A stretch of DNA of 26,004 nt, taken from CAZTGZ01 sp044339595 (lineage in GTDB: Bacteria; Bacteroidota; Bacteroidia; NS11-12g; UBA9320). The stretch lies in contig JBIIVF010000018.1 of assembly GCA_044339595.1 (NCBI GenBank), forward strand, positions 1-26,004, read 5' to 3'. A program made the position numbers and the translations under genes. Below the pieces are notes generated by a model, which did no database searches, was not told the origin of the DNA, and saw only the letters and a list, made by a program, of their open reading frames with translations. This document shows positions 5,588 through 12,469 of the stretch, in pieces. Position 1 is the stretch's first letter, and every line of letters starts with the position of its first letter.

Positions 5588-8005
5588 ATGTCAGAACCAC
5601 TATTGATTGAGAAAGCAGAGACATGGTTTAACAGCCGGGGCTGGCAGATGCATGCATTCCAGCGTGATTGTTTTGATGCCTTAATCAGCGGATATCACGG
5701 TTTGCTCAATGCGCCAACGGGTAGCGGAAAGACTTATGCCATGGCGATTCCGGCATTGCTAGCCGAAGACAACAACAAAGAAGGCATCCGCTTGCTTTGG
5801 ATTACACCCCTTCGCTCTCTGGCCGTGGAAATTCAAGAAGCCATCGCCTCCGCTTCCCGGGATCTTGGGTTAAACTGGCAAGTGGCCATCCGCAATGGAG
5901 ATACTTCCACCGCGGAAAGAGCCCGGCAGAAAAAACAAATCCCTCAATGCCTCATCACCACTCCGGAGAGCCTCCACTTGATGTTGGCCGAGAAAGATCA
6001 TGCCCGAAAATTCAAGCATATCAAAGCCATTGTGGTAGATGAATGGCACGAATTGCTTGGATCAAAAAGGGGCGTACAAACCGAACTGGCCATCAGCCGA
6101 CTAAGACATATCCAACCCAAAATGCGTGTTTGGGGCATCAGCGCCACCATCGGAAATCTGCAGGAAGCCATGCATGTGCTCATTCCGTTTACCAAAAAAC
6201 GAAAACTGATTCGGGCAAACATTCAAAAAAGGATTGAAATGCACACTGTATTGCCGGATACGATGGAAAAGTTTCCTTGGGCAGGACATCTCGGCATTCG
6301 ATTATTGGAAAAAGTGTTACCCATCATCGATGCTTCTACCACCACCCTCATTTTCACCAATACCCGATCTCAGGCTGAATTGTGGTATCAATATTTATTG
6401 GAAGCCAATCCGGATTTAGGGGGAAAAATGGCGCTGCACCATGGCTCTCTCGACCGGGAAATCAGAGATTGGGTAGAACAGGGGCTTGAATCAGGATATT
6501 TGAAAGCCGTGGTTTGTACCTCGAGCCTTGATTTGGGGGTCGATTTCCGGCCGGTAGATACGGTCATACAAATTGGGAGTCCGAAGGGAGTAGCTCGTTT
6601 TGTGCAACGCGCCGGACGCAGTGGTCATGCGCCCGGCATGCCGAGTCGGATCTATTTTGTTCCCACCCATGCCTTAGAATTGGTGGAAGCAGCCGCCTTG
6701 CGCGAAGCCATTGCAGAAAACAAGGTAGAAAGCCGCATTCCGCAGGTGCGGTGTTTTGATGTGTTGGTGCAGTATGCCGTCACCTTGGCGGTTGGCGATG
6801 GTTTCGATTCAGAAAAGCTAAAAAAAGAGATTCGCACGACCCATGCCTTTCAGGATGTAGACGATGATGAATGGGCCTGGATGCTGGGTTTTGTGACCCA
6901 CGGTGGAAAGAGCCTGGCCAGCTATGATGAATATTGTAAAGTTCAAAAAGTGGAAGGCCTTTTCAAGGTCACGAGCAGAAAAATCGCCATGCAACACCGC
7001 TTAAGCATAGGGACGATAGAATTTGACGTAAGCATGCACGTGAATTACCTCAACGGCAGTAGAATCGGCAGCATTGAAGAATATTTCATTTCCAGATTGA
7101 AGGTTGGAGACGTATTTCTTTTTGCCGGAAAAACCCTCGAGCTGATCAAAACTGAGGGTGTCACGGCCTATGTACGAAGAGCCACCGGCAAGAAAAAGCC
7201 CAATGTTCCTTCCTGGATGGGAGGACGCATGTCCTTATCTTCTGAAATATCCGATTTATTGAGAAAGCAACTCAATCGTCCATGGGCAGGCAGTGCAGCC
7301 ATTGAAATGCAGTGTTTATATCCATTGTTGAAACTGCAATCAGAACGAAGTCTCTTGCCCCGTGCAAGTCAACTGCTTATTGAAAGCTATAGCACTGATG
7401 AAGGACATCACATCTTTATTTTCCCGTTTGAAGGTCGCATGGTTCACGAAGGGATGAGCATGTTGTTGGCTTACCGATGGGCGCAGTTGCACAGGAGCAC
7501 CGTCAGCATGGCCGCCAACGACTATGGTTTTGAGTTGTTAAGCGATCAACCCATTGATGTGATGGAAGCTTTGGAAAATGACTGGTTTGGAACGACCCAT
7601 CTCGAAGACCATCTGGTGCGATGTACCAATTATTCCGAAATTGCCCGAAAACGATTTTCGAATATCGCCTCCATTGCCGGATTGATGTTTAAAGGATATC
7701 CTCATAAACAGCAGAAAAGCAAGCATCTCCAGGCTTCAGCATCGCTGATCTTTCAGGTGTTCAAAGATTATGACAACGACAATTTACTGTTTAAACAGGC
7801 ATTTGACGAAGCCCTCTATTTTCAGCTTGATGCAGTGAGAATTCGCAGCGCATTGAATCGCATTTCCGGTCAGGAAATCAGGATACATACTCCGGTCGCT
7901 TTCACCCCATTCGCTTTTCCTATTATGGCGGATCGTTTGCGCGAACAATTGAGCAATGAGAAGATTGAAGACCGGATGAGGAAAATGATGAAATTAGAAA
8001 TCTAA
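5588..8005 (+). CDS. DEXH-box DNA helicase, ligase-associated (Lhr-like) type
   Basis: An 805-residue SF2 helicase. It has Walker A NAPTGSGKT (residues 41-49), TPLRSLA (Ia), TTPES, Walker B DEWH (151-154), SATIGN (185-190), and a second RecA domain ending in motif VI QRAGRSGH (340-347). After it come a winged-helix-like region and a large Lhr-type C-terminal region. Opening with WFNSRGWQMHAFQ and about 800 residues long, it fits the 'ligase-associated DNA damage response DEXH helicase' family, whose members usually sit beside an ATP-dependent DNA ligase, an exonuclease-like protein and a phosphoesterase. None of these is next to it here. It should unwind DNA in repair. The ATG at 5588 is chosen over an out-of-frame ATG at 5584; a near-match to the -7 element (5573-5580) lies just upstream. 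Confidence 0.9.
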   Translation: MSEPLLIEKAETWFNSRGWQMHAFQRDCFDALISGYHGLLNAPTGSGKTYAMAIPALLAEDNNKEGIRLLWITPLRSLAVEIQEAIASASRDLGLNWQVAIRNGDTSTAERARQKKQIPQCLITTPESLHLMLAEKDHARKFKHIKAIVVDEWHELLGSKRGVQTELAISRLRHIQPKMRVWGISATIGNLQEAMHVLIPFTKKRKLIRANIQKRIEMHTVLPDTMEKFPWAGHLGIRLLEKVLPIIDASTTTLIFTNTRSQAELWYQYLLEANPDLGGKMALHHGSLDREIRDWVEQGLESGYLKAVVCTSSLDLGVDFRPVDTVIQIGSPKGVARFVQRAGRSGHAPGMPSRIYFVPTHALELVEAAALREAIAENKVESRIPQVRCFDVLVQYAVTLAVGDGFDSEKLKKEIRTTHAFQDVDDDEWAWMLGFVTHGGKSLASYDEYCKVQKVEGLFKVTSRKIAMQHRLSIGTIEFDVSMHVNYLNGSRIGSIEEYFISRLKVGDVFLFAGKTLELIKTEGVTAYVRRATGKKKPNVPSWMGGRMSLSSEISDLLRKQLNRPWAGSAAIEMQCLYPLLKLQSERSLLPRASQLLIESYSTDEGHHIFIFPFEGRMVHEGMSMLLAYRWAQLHRSTVSMAANDYGFELLSDQPIDVMEALENDWFGTTHLEDHLVRCTNYSEIARKRFSNIASIAGLMFKGYPHKQQKSKHLQASASLIFQVFKDYDNDNLLFKQAFDEALYFQLDAVRIRSALNRISGQEIRIHTPVAFTPFAFPIMADRLREQLSNEKIEDRMRKMMKLEI

Positions 8006-8062
8006 ACGCCATTGGGTTTTCCGGCTGGATAGATATCCGCATTATTGCGGGGACCCCGATGA

Positions 8063-9091
8063 TCAATCTACCTTCACCAATGGCGGACCTGCCTTAAAAC
8101 GGCCGATCTCAAATACAGAAAGTCCATTTTCTGCAAATAGGCTTCTAATACTGCTCAGGGAGGTAGGATCTGCAGTGATCAAAAGCGGACCATTGGTTTG
8201 CGGATCACATAAAAAAGGAAAAGCTTCATCTACGGTGCTTTCTACCCGTGCAGCACAAGCATTCCAATTGCGAAATGCATTATCGGGAAGGATGAATTGT
8301 GCAGCCAATGGTTTTGCTTCTTCAATCAGCGGTACCGACGACCAATCCAGCGCTGCGGTTAGACCTGATGCGCTGCAAATCTCCAGTAAATGTCCGACTA
8401 AACCGAAGCCGGTGATATCGGTCATGGCATGAACGCCCGGCAGATCGGAGAGCATCATCCCGATAGAATTCAGTTGTAGTATTTGATTTTTGAAAGCCTC
8501 AAAACCCGCTTCATCCAGCACATTGCGTTTGTATGCCGCCGATAAAATTCCGGTTCCCAATCCTTTGGTTAACAATAAAATATCTCCCTCTTTGGCGTCT
8601 GAATTGGTTTTAAGTTGATGCGGGGCGCAAGTTCCCGATACGGAAAGGCCAAACACGGGCACCGGAATATCGATGCTGTGACCACCGGCCAAAGACACCC
8701 CGCTGCGATTGCAGATTTCTGTGGCTCCATCCATCACCTTTGCTGCCATGTCTCCTCCGAGTTCATCCATGGGCCATCCGAGAATGGCATTGGCCATGAG
8801 CGGCTTCCCTCCCATCGCCCAAATATCGCTGAGCGCATTGGCCGCTGCTATTTGTCCATATAAGAATGGATCATCCACTACCGGTGTAAAAAAATCGGTG
8901 GTTTGTAATAGGTAAGTTTGATCATTGAGCCTGAAAACAGAGGCATCATCGGCATGTTCATTGCCCAAAATAAGCTGTTCGCTGCGAAATCCGGGTCTAA
9001 TTCCTGACAGCATGGAAGACAATGCAGCCGGTTCTATTTTACACCCGCATCCCGATGATTTACTGAAAGTGGTAAGACGTTTGGTTTCCAT
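8063..9091 (-). CDS. selD: Selenide, water dikinase (selenophosphate synthase)
   Basis: A 342-residue enzyme that makes selenophosphate from selenide and ATP. The N-terminal glycine-rich segment SSGCGCK carries Cys15 and Lys18, the equivalents of catalytic Cys17 and Lys20 in E. coli SelD, so this is the cysteine (not selenocysteine) form. The AIRS-type core follows: NEHADDASVF, QTTDFFTPVVDDPFLYGQIAAANALSDIWAMGG in pieces, LAGGHSID, and MTDITGFGLVGHL. It is the last gene of an operon. Its ATG follows the mnmH stop with no gap (TAA then ATG), implying translational coupling. Its product is the substrate for MnmH. No selA, selB or selC is visible, so a role in selenocysteine synthesis cannot be judged from this window. 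Confidence 0.96.
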   Translation of the reverse strand: METKRLTTFSKSSGCGCKIEPAALSSMLSGIRPGFRSEQLILGNEHADDASVFRLNDQTYLLQTTDFFTPVVDDPFLYGQIAAANALSDIWAMGGKPLMANAILGWPMDELGGDMAAKVMDGATEICNRSGVSLAGGHSIDIPVPVFGLSVSGTCAPHQLKTNSDAKEGDILLLTKGLGTGILSAAYKRNVLDEAGFEAFKNQILQLNSIGMMLSDLPGVHAMTDITGFGLVGHLLEICSASGLTAALDWSSVPLIEEAKPLAAQFILPDNAFRNWNACAARVESTVDEAFPFLCDPQTNGPLLITADPTSLSSIRSLFAENGLSVFEIGRFKAGPPLVKVD

Positions 9092-10111
9092 TTAATGAAA
9101 TTTTTGCAGTATTTCTTTGATTGTTTTGAGGCCCTTTTCCGCTTGTTGCCATTCAAATGAAACAGTGTATTTTTCGGAATTACGAGCTAATTTGAGGTGG
9201 TCATACGATTTATCATAATAACCCAGCATGATAGAAATCCATGTCTCATGCCGACTTTCATTCAAAGCTTCGATGGCCTCTTTCATGCGCTGATTTCCGA
9301 GGCGCTTTTCGAGCCGTTGGATGGCTTCTGTTAAGGCCTTTTTATCGAGTTTAGCGTATTCTTCCTTGATGCGATCAATCCTTTGGGGGGTTGAAACTTC
9401 CAGAGAAATCATCGGCATTTGTTGCATGCTACGAAAAATGGTTTCAGGAATGCATTTGGTGCCAATCATGCGGCTTTCGTCTTCCATCAGGAATTGGGTT
9501 CCGCAGGGCCATTTCATGCATTCTGTAGCCAACACATTTTCAAACATTTCCTGCGTGCGAAACATTTTGCCGATGGCGCCAAAACTGCTACCCCGATGTT
9601 GCGCCGCTTCTTCGAGATCTATGACCGGATATCCTTGATCGGCTAGAACTTTCAGTATTTCTGTTTTTCCTGAACCGGTAGGACCGCTGATTAAAACACC
9701 TTTGATCGGTTGAGCGATGATTTCTAAGACATGATGCCGGAAAGTTTTGTATCCCCCTTCAAGGATTGAGACATTTAGTCCGGTCAATTTCGCAATCCAG
9801 GCCATGATTTCGCTGCGCATACCGCCCCGCCAGCAATGAATCAAAATCTGTTGATCTACGGCCCGGGCAAGCATGGCGACGGCTTTTTGTTCAAATTCCG
9901 GACCGGCGAGTTGAAACCCTTTCAATACCGCTTTTTGCTGCCCCTCCTGTTTATACACCGTACCAACGATGGTGCGCTGTTCGTTGTTCAATATGGGGAT
10001 GTTGATGCTACCGGGAATGTGTCCTTGCCGGTACTCATCTTCACTCCTCACATCGATGATAGGAATGCCTGAAGCGCTCTTCAAAAAATCAGGAAGAGGC
10101 AGTTTTTTCAT
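9092..10111 (-). CDS. mnmH: tRNA 2-selenouridine synthase
   Basis: A 339-residue protein (also called SelU/YbbB; E. coli 364) that replaces sulfur in the wobble 2-thiouridine of tRNAs for Lys, Glu and Gln with selenium, via a geranylated intermediate. An N-terminal rhodanese domain (about residues 1-125) has the family-specific active site CWRGGMRS with Cys93. A P-loop domain follows, with GPTGSGKT at 143-150, and the C-terminus is helical. It uses selenophosphate from SelD, encoded directly downstream. Its ATG abuts the stop of the thioesterase gene (TAA then ATG), the same zero-gap arrangement as with selD. Confidence 0.96.
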   Translation of the reverse strand: MKKLPLPDFLKSASGIPIIDVRSEDEYRQGHIPGSINIPILNNEQRTIVGTVYKQEGQQKAVLKGFQLAGPEFEQKAVAMLARAVDQQILIHCWRGGMRSEIMAWIAKLTGLNVSILEGGYKTFRHHVLEIIAQPIKGVLISGPTGSGKTEILKVLADQGYPVIDLEEAAQHRGSSFGAIGKMFRTQEMFENVLATECMKWPCGTQFLMEDESRMIGTKCIPETIFRSMQQMPMISLEVSTPQRIDRIKEEYAKLDKKALTEAIQRLEKRLGNQRMKEAIEALNESRHETWISIMLGYYDKSYDHLKLARNSEKYTVSFEWQQAEKGLKTIKEILQKFH

Positions 10112-10513
10112 TTAGGCAGGATTGGCGAGGTGCTTGTATTTCTCTTTTATAGAACCGGCGATGGGTGTTGGATCTCCGCCTTCATCGATGCGCACAAAAG
10201 TGATATGGGTATGGCACACCACATCTTCATCGCCGCTGTAAACACTTTCTTTGCGTGCCTCGATGAACAAAGTAATAGAGGTATTGCCCATGCGGGTTAC
10301 TTCGCCGTATATTTTGATGAGAAAGCCTTCCTTTACTTTCTTTTTAAAAATCAATTCATCCAGTTTAACGGTGACCATATTTGGACTCTTACAAACCTGA
10401 ATGGCCATGGCACTTGCCGCCTCATCTATCCAGGCGAGCATGATACCGCCGAACATGTTTCCATGCACTCCGATATCTTTGACCATGCAAATGTGGGTGG
10501 TGATTAATTCCAT
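10112..10513 (-). CDS. Acyl-CoA thioesterase, hotdog fold
   Basis: A 133-residue single hotdog-domain protein of the YciA/ACOT type, which hydrolyses acyl-CoA to free fatty acid and CoA. The motif HGNMFGGIMLAWIDEAASAMA holds the conserved HGN-FGG turn and the acidic catalytic residue at the head of the long helix. VKLDELIFKKKVKEG, then GEVTRMGNTSITLFIEA and the CHTHITFV strand, match the rest of the fold. The first gene of the operon with mnmH and selD, although no metabolic link to selenium is known. The start is supported by a TATATTTG element ending only 4 nt upstream, which implies a leaderless or nearly leaderless mRNA. Confidence 0.9.
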   Translation of the reverse strand: MELITTHICMVKDIGVHGNMFGGIMLAWIDEAASAMAIQVCKSPNMVTVKLDELIFKKKVKEGFLIKIYGEVTRMGNTSITLFIEARKESVYSGDEDVVCHTHITFVRIDEGGDPTPIAGSIKEKYKHLANPA

Positions 10514-10517
10514 GCTG

Positions 10518-10525
10518 CAAATATA
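10518..10525 (-). promoter_or_regulatory. -7 promoter element of the thioesterase-mnmH-selD operon
   Basis: TATATTTG on the minus strand, a full TAnnTTTG match, ends 4 nt before the ATG at 10513. If this element sets the start site as usual, transcription begins at or next to the start codon. Confidence 0.6.
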
Positions 10526-10712
10526 AACGCTCCGGGTTGAGTAAAGGTTCAGGTCATCTACGAAATACTCATGTATTGCAGGGTTTTGGCATAGGGATGG
10601 AAGCGGTTAGCCCTTTTTTGCACCCGGAATCAGCATTAGAAATGCTGAAACGAATAAGAAACTGTAAATCAATATTTTGCAAATATAGATTACATTTTCT
10701 ATCTCGGGGTTA

Positions 10713-10831
10713 AACCCAACTAACGGCTACAATTTTAGTTCCTAAAATTCTATCGCGTAAGTTGGGTTAAAGCTGCGTAGTGAAGGCAGGCAGACAGCAG
10801 GCTTCCGCTGGTCGCCGCAGTCTGCCTTGCC
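10713..10831. repeat. Nested inverted repeats between the thioesterase and methyltransferase genes
   Basis: AACCCAACT (10713-10721) pairs with AGTTGGGTT (10760-10768), enclosing ATTTTAG-TTC-CTAAAAT (10732-10748). A second inverted repeat, GGCAGGCAGAC (10785-10795) with GTCTGCCTTGCC (10820-10831, one bulged T), follows. No ORF or transposase remnant is recognised. The rest of 10526-10879 shows nothing else recognisable. It could be a degenerate mobile element end or terminator structures for the minus-strand methyltransferase gene. Confidence 0.5.
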
Positions 10832-10879
10832 GGAACAGCAGAGGCAAAAAAGGCTATCAGCGCAAAGCCCGCCATGCCC

Positions 10880-11527
10880 CTAAGCTATTTTTCGGGCGAT
10901 CATCAGGCCATCGCGCACCGGGAAGAGTACGTTTTCGACGCGTGGGTCTTCGTGAATTTTACGGTTATAGGCATCGAGTGCGGCGGTTTCTTCGTCGGTT
11001 TTGAGTTGCTGGGGATCGATCACTTTCCCGCTCCAAAGAACGTTGTCGGCAATGATGATGCCGCCGGGCGTGAGACGATCGATGACCAAATCGAAATAAT
11101 GGCTGTAATTTTCTTTATCGGCATCGATGAACACGAGGTCGATGGAGCCGGGAATTTGAGGGATGATGTTCAGGGCGTTGCCGATGTGCAGGCTGATGCT
11201 GTTTTGCATGCCGGCCTCATAAATATAGCGCTGAATCATGGGCGCGAGTTCTTCGTTGATATCGATGGTGTGCAACATACCGCCGGGTTGAAGTCCTTCT
11301 GCGAGACAGAGCGCCGAATAGCCGGTATAGGTGCCGATTTCGAGGATGGTTTTGGGTTTTAGCATGTAGCTAAACATGCTGAGGATGCGGCCTTGAAGGT
11401 GACCGGATAACATACGGGGAATGAGCACGTTGGCCCAGGTTTCGCGGTTGAGTCGGGCGAGCAATTCTGGTTCAGAAGCGGAATGTGCTTCGGCGTAATC
11501 CTGTATTTTTTTATCGAGAAAATCCAT
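10880..11527 (-). CDS. SAM-dependent O-methyltransferase
   Basis: A 215-residue class I methyltransferase of the Methyltransf_3 (catechol/caffeoyl-CoA O-methyltransferase-like) family. The SAM-binding motif I is ILEIGTYTGYSALCLAEGL; the ribose-binding acidic strand is HTIDINEE. FIDADKENY and IIADNVLWSG supply the divalent-metal-binding Asp and Asn residues typical of the family. Length matches relatives. It is cytoplasmic; its natural acceptor is unknown. It stands alone, with a TACCTTCG near-match to the -7 consensus ending 4 nt before the ATG. GC content at third positions appears higher near its C-terminal coding end, but nothing else suggests transfer. Confidence 0.9.
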   Translation of the reverse strand: MDFLDKKIQDYAEAHSASEPELLARLNRETWANVLIPRMLSGHLQGRILSMFSYMLKPKTILEIGTYTGYSALCLAEGLQPGGMLHTIDINEELAPMIQRYIYEAGMQNSISLHIGNALNIIPQIPGSIDLVFIDADKENYSHYFDLVIDRLTPGGIIIADNVLWSGKVIDPQQLKTDEETAALDAYNRKIHEDPRVENVLFPVRDGLMIARKIA

Positions 11528-11531
11528 GGGG

Positions 11532-11539
11532 CGAAGGTA
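11532..11539 (-). promoter_or_regulatory. Probable -7 promoter element of the O-methyltransferase gene
   Basis: TACCTTCG on the minus strand matches TAnnTTTG except at one position. It ends 4 nt before the ATG at 11527, the same spacing as at 10518-10525 and 23237-23244. Confidence 0.4.
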
Positions 11540-11547
11540 AAGGAAAT

Positions 11548-11602
11548 GTCCTCAATGTCTTCACATTTGCCAAGACTCACTTATCGTCTTGAAAAAGTTC
11601 TT
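11548..11602 (+). repeat. Partial RE2 copy
   Basis: About 55 bp that match 11689-11742 of the full copy downstream: TCCTCAATGTCTTCACA, then CCAAG, then TGAAAAAGTTCTT. It contains only the left arm and loop and lacks the right arm, so it cannot form the long hairpin. It appears to be a truncated duplicate. Confidence 0.65.
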
Positions 11603-11618
11603 TCCATTCTCCATCTGC

Positions 11619-11763
11619 GTCTCCTGCCATTGATATTCATAATGAACATCCAATAATAAGACGCAGGGACGTTGATGAATCGCTATTGTCCTCAACGTCC
11701 TCACAATTTCCAAGCCCAACTTAATGTCATGAAAAAGTTCTTGTGAGAGACGTTGAGGGGGGC
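11619..11763 (+). repeat. RE2 copy 2: structured repeat
   Basis: It has the same plan as 5422-5565: GTC(T)CCTGC/GCAGGGAC (11619-11627/11663-11670), GGACGTTGA/TCAACGTCC (11667-11675/11692-11700), and the long hairpin CCTCAACGTC-CTCACAA (11690-11706) with TTGTGAG-A-GACGTTGAGG (11741-11758). The inner stem differs in sequence from copy 1 (CTCACAA/TTGTGAG instead of CTCGCTTG/CAAGCGAG) but still pairs, and the bulged A is kept. No gene follows in the same orientation. Confidence 0.8.
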
Positions 11764-11860
11764 AGAAATAACCGCTTATTCACCAAAAAGTGGCTAGATT
11801 TCCGAGCCTTAACTCATTTTATTCAGCAAATATTATTGAACTTGTTGAAACATCTGTTTT

Positions 11861-12278
11861 CAGGGCTTTGCCCAAATATCATTTTGCATTGAATATAATG
11901 TCGTTAGCCCCACTTCATCCCGCAGCACACTCTGCGGGACGAAGCAAAAAAAATCAAGGCTTCATGCCGATACCAAGTTCAATATAGTCCAATTTCGGCT
12001 ATGCCTTATCGTACTATTTTTACTTTGGTTCGGCACTTTTCTATCCGCTAAAGCCATGTAGGCGCTTTCCACGATGGGAGCCACTTCTTAAATTTATTGG
12101 GGTTACCTGAGTTTGGTAGTCAGCCGATATTAAGAAAGGAAACCGGAGTTCAATCGACGTTCGCCCATCGCTTTCTGATCTGCTCAATGGGATAATTGGT
12201 TTTCACGCCTCCATAACCTAGCGGATCACGAAAAGACAAATAAGGCCATTTCCCACCCACAAGCCAAATTTTGCTTTT
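11861..12278 (+). repeat. RE1 copy C, with replaced hairpin and internal insertion
   Basis: The longest RE1 copy. Its hairpin is 11913-11925/11932-11944 (CTTCATCCCGCAG/CTGCGGGACGAAG, loop CACACT). Geometry is the same 13 bp plus 6 nt, but the stem is GC-rich and unrelated in sequence to the others, with one mismatch. An extra stretch of about 69 nt (11966-12034) with imperfect inverted ends GCCGATACCAAGT/ACTTTGGTTCGGC replaces a short segment. The nested stem downstream is kept. The remaining bases to 12469 show only a weak CAATCAA/TTGATTG hairpin (12429-12448). Confidence 0.88.
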
Positions 12279-12469
12279 GATCATATGAGTACTATAGTGT
12301 CAAAATTGTTATTGCTCATGAATTCTCCATTGAATAATTCACAACAACAATCCAATCCCTATTGCCTTAAAATGCGGATTAACCGTTCGATTTAATTTTT
12401 TAGCGTCAGATATTCATACCATCGACAACAATCAAATCAAATTGATTGCCATAGAAGTCCCTGCATCCC

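Noticed and set aside
10874..11362. Long plus-strand open frame of 162 codons
   Set aside because: It is the antisense of the O-methyltransferase gene, which has complete family motifs.
11790..11987. 65-codon open frame overlapping the start of RE1 copy C
   Set aside because: No domain; half of it is repeat sequence that does not stay open elsewhere.
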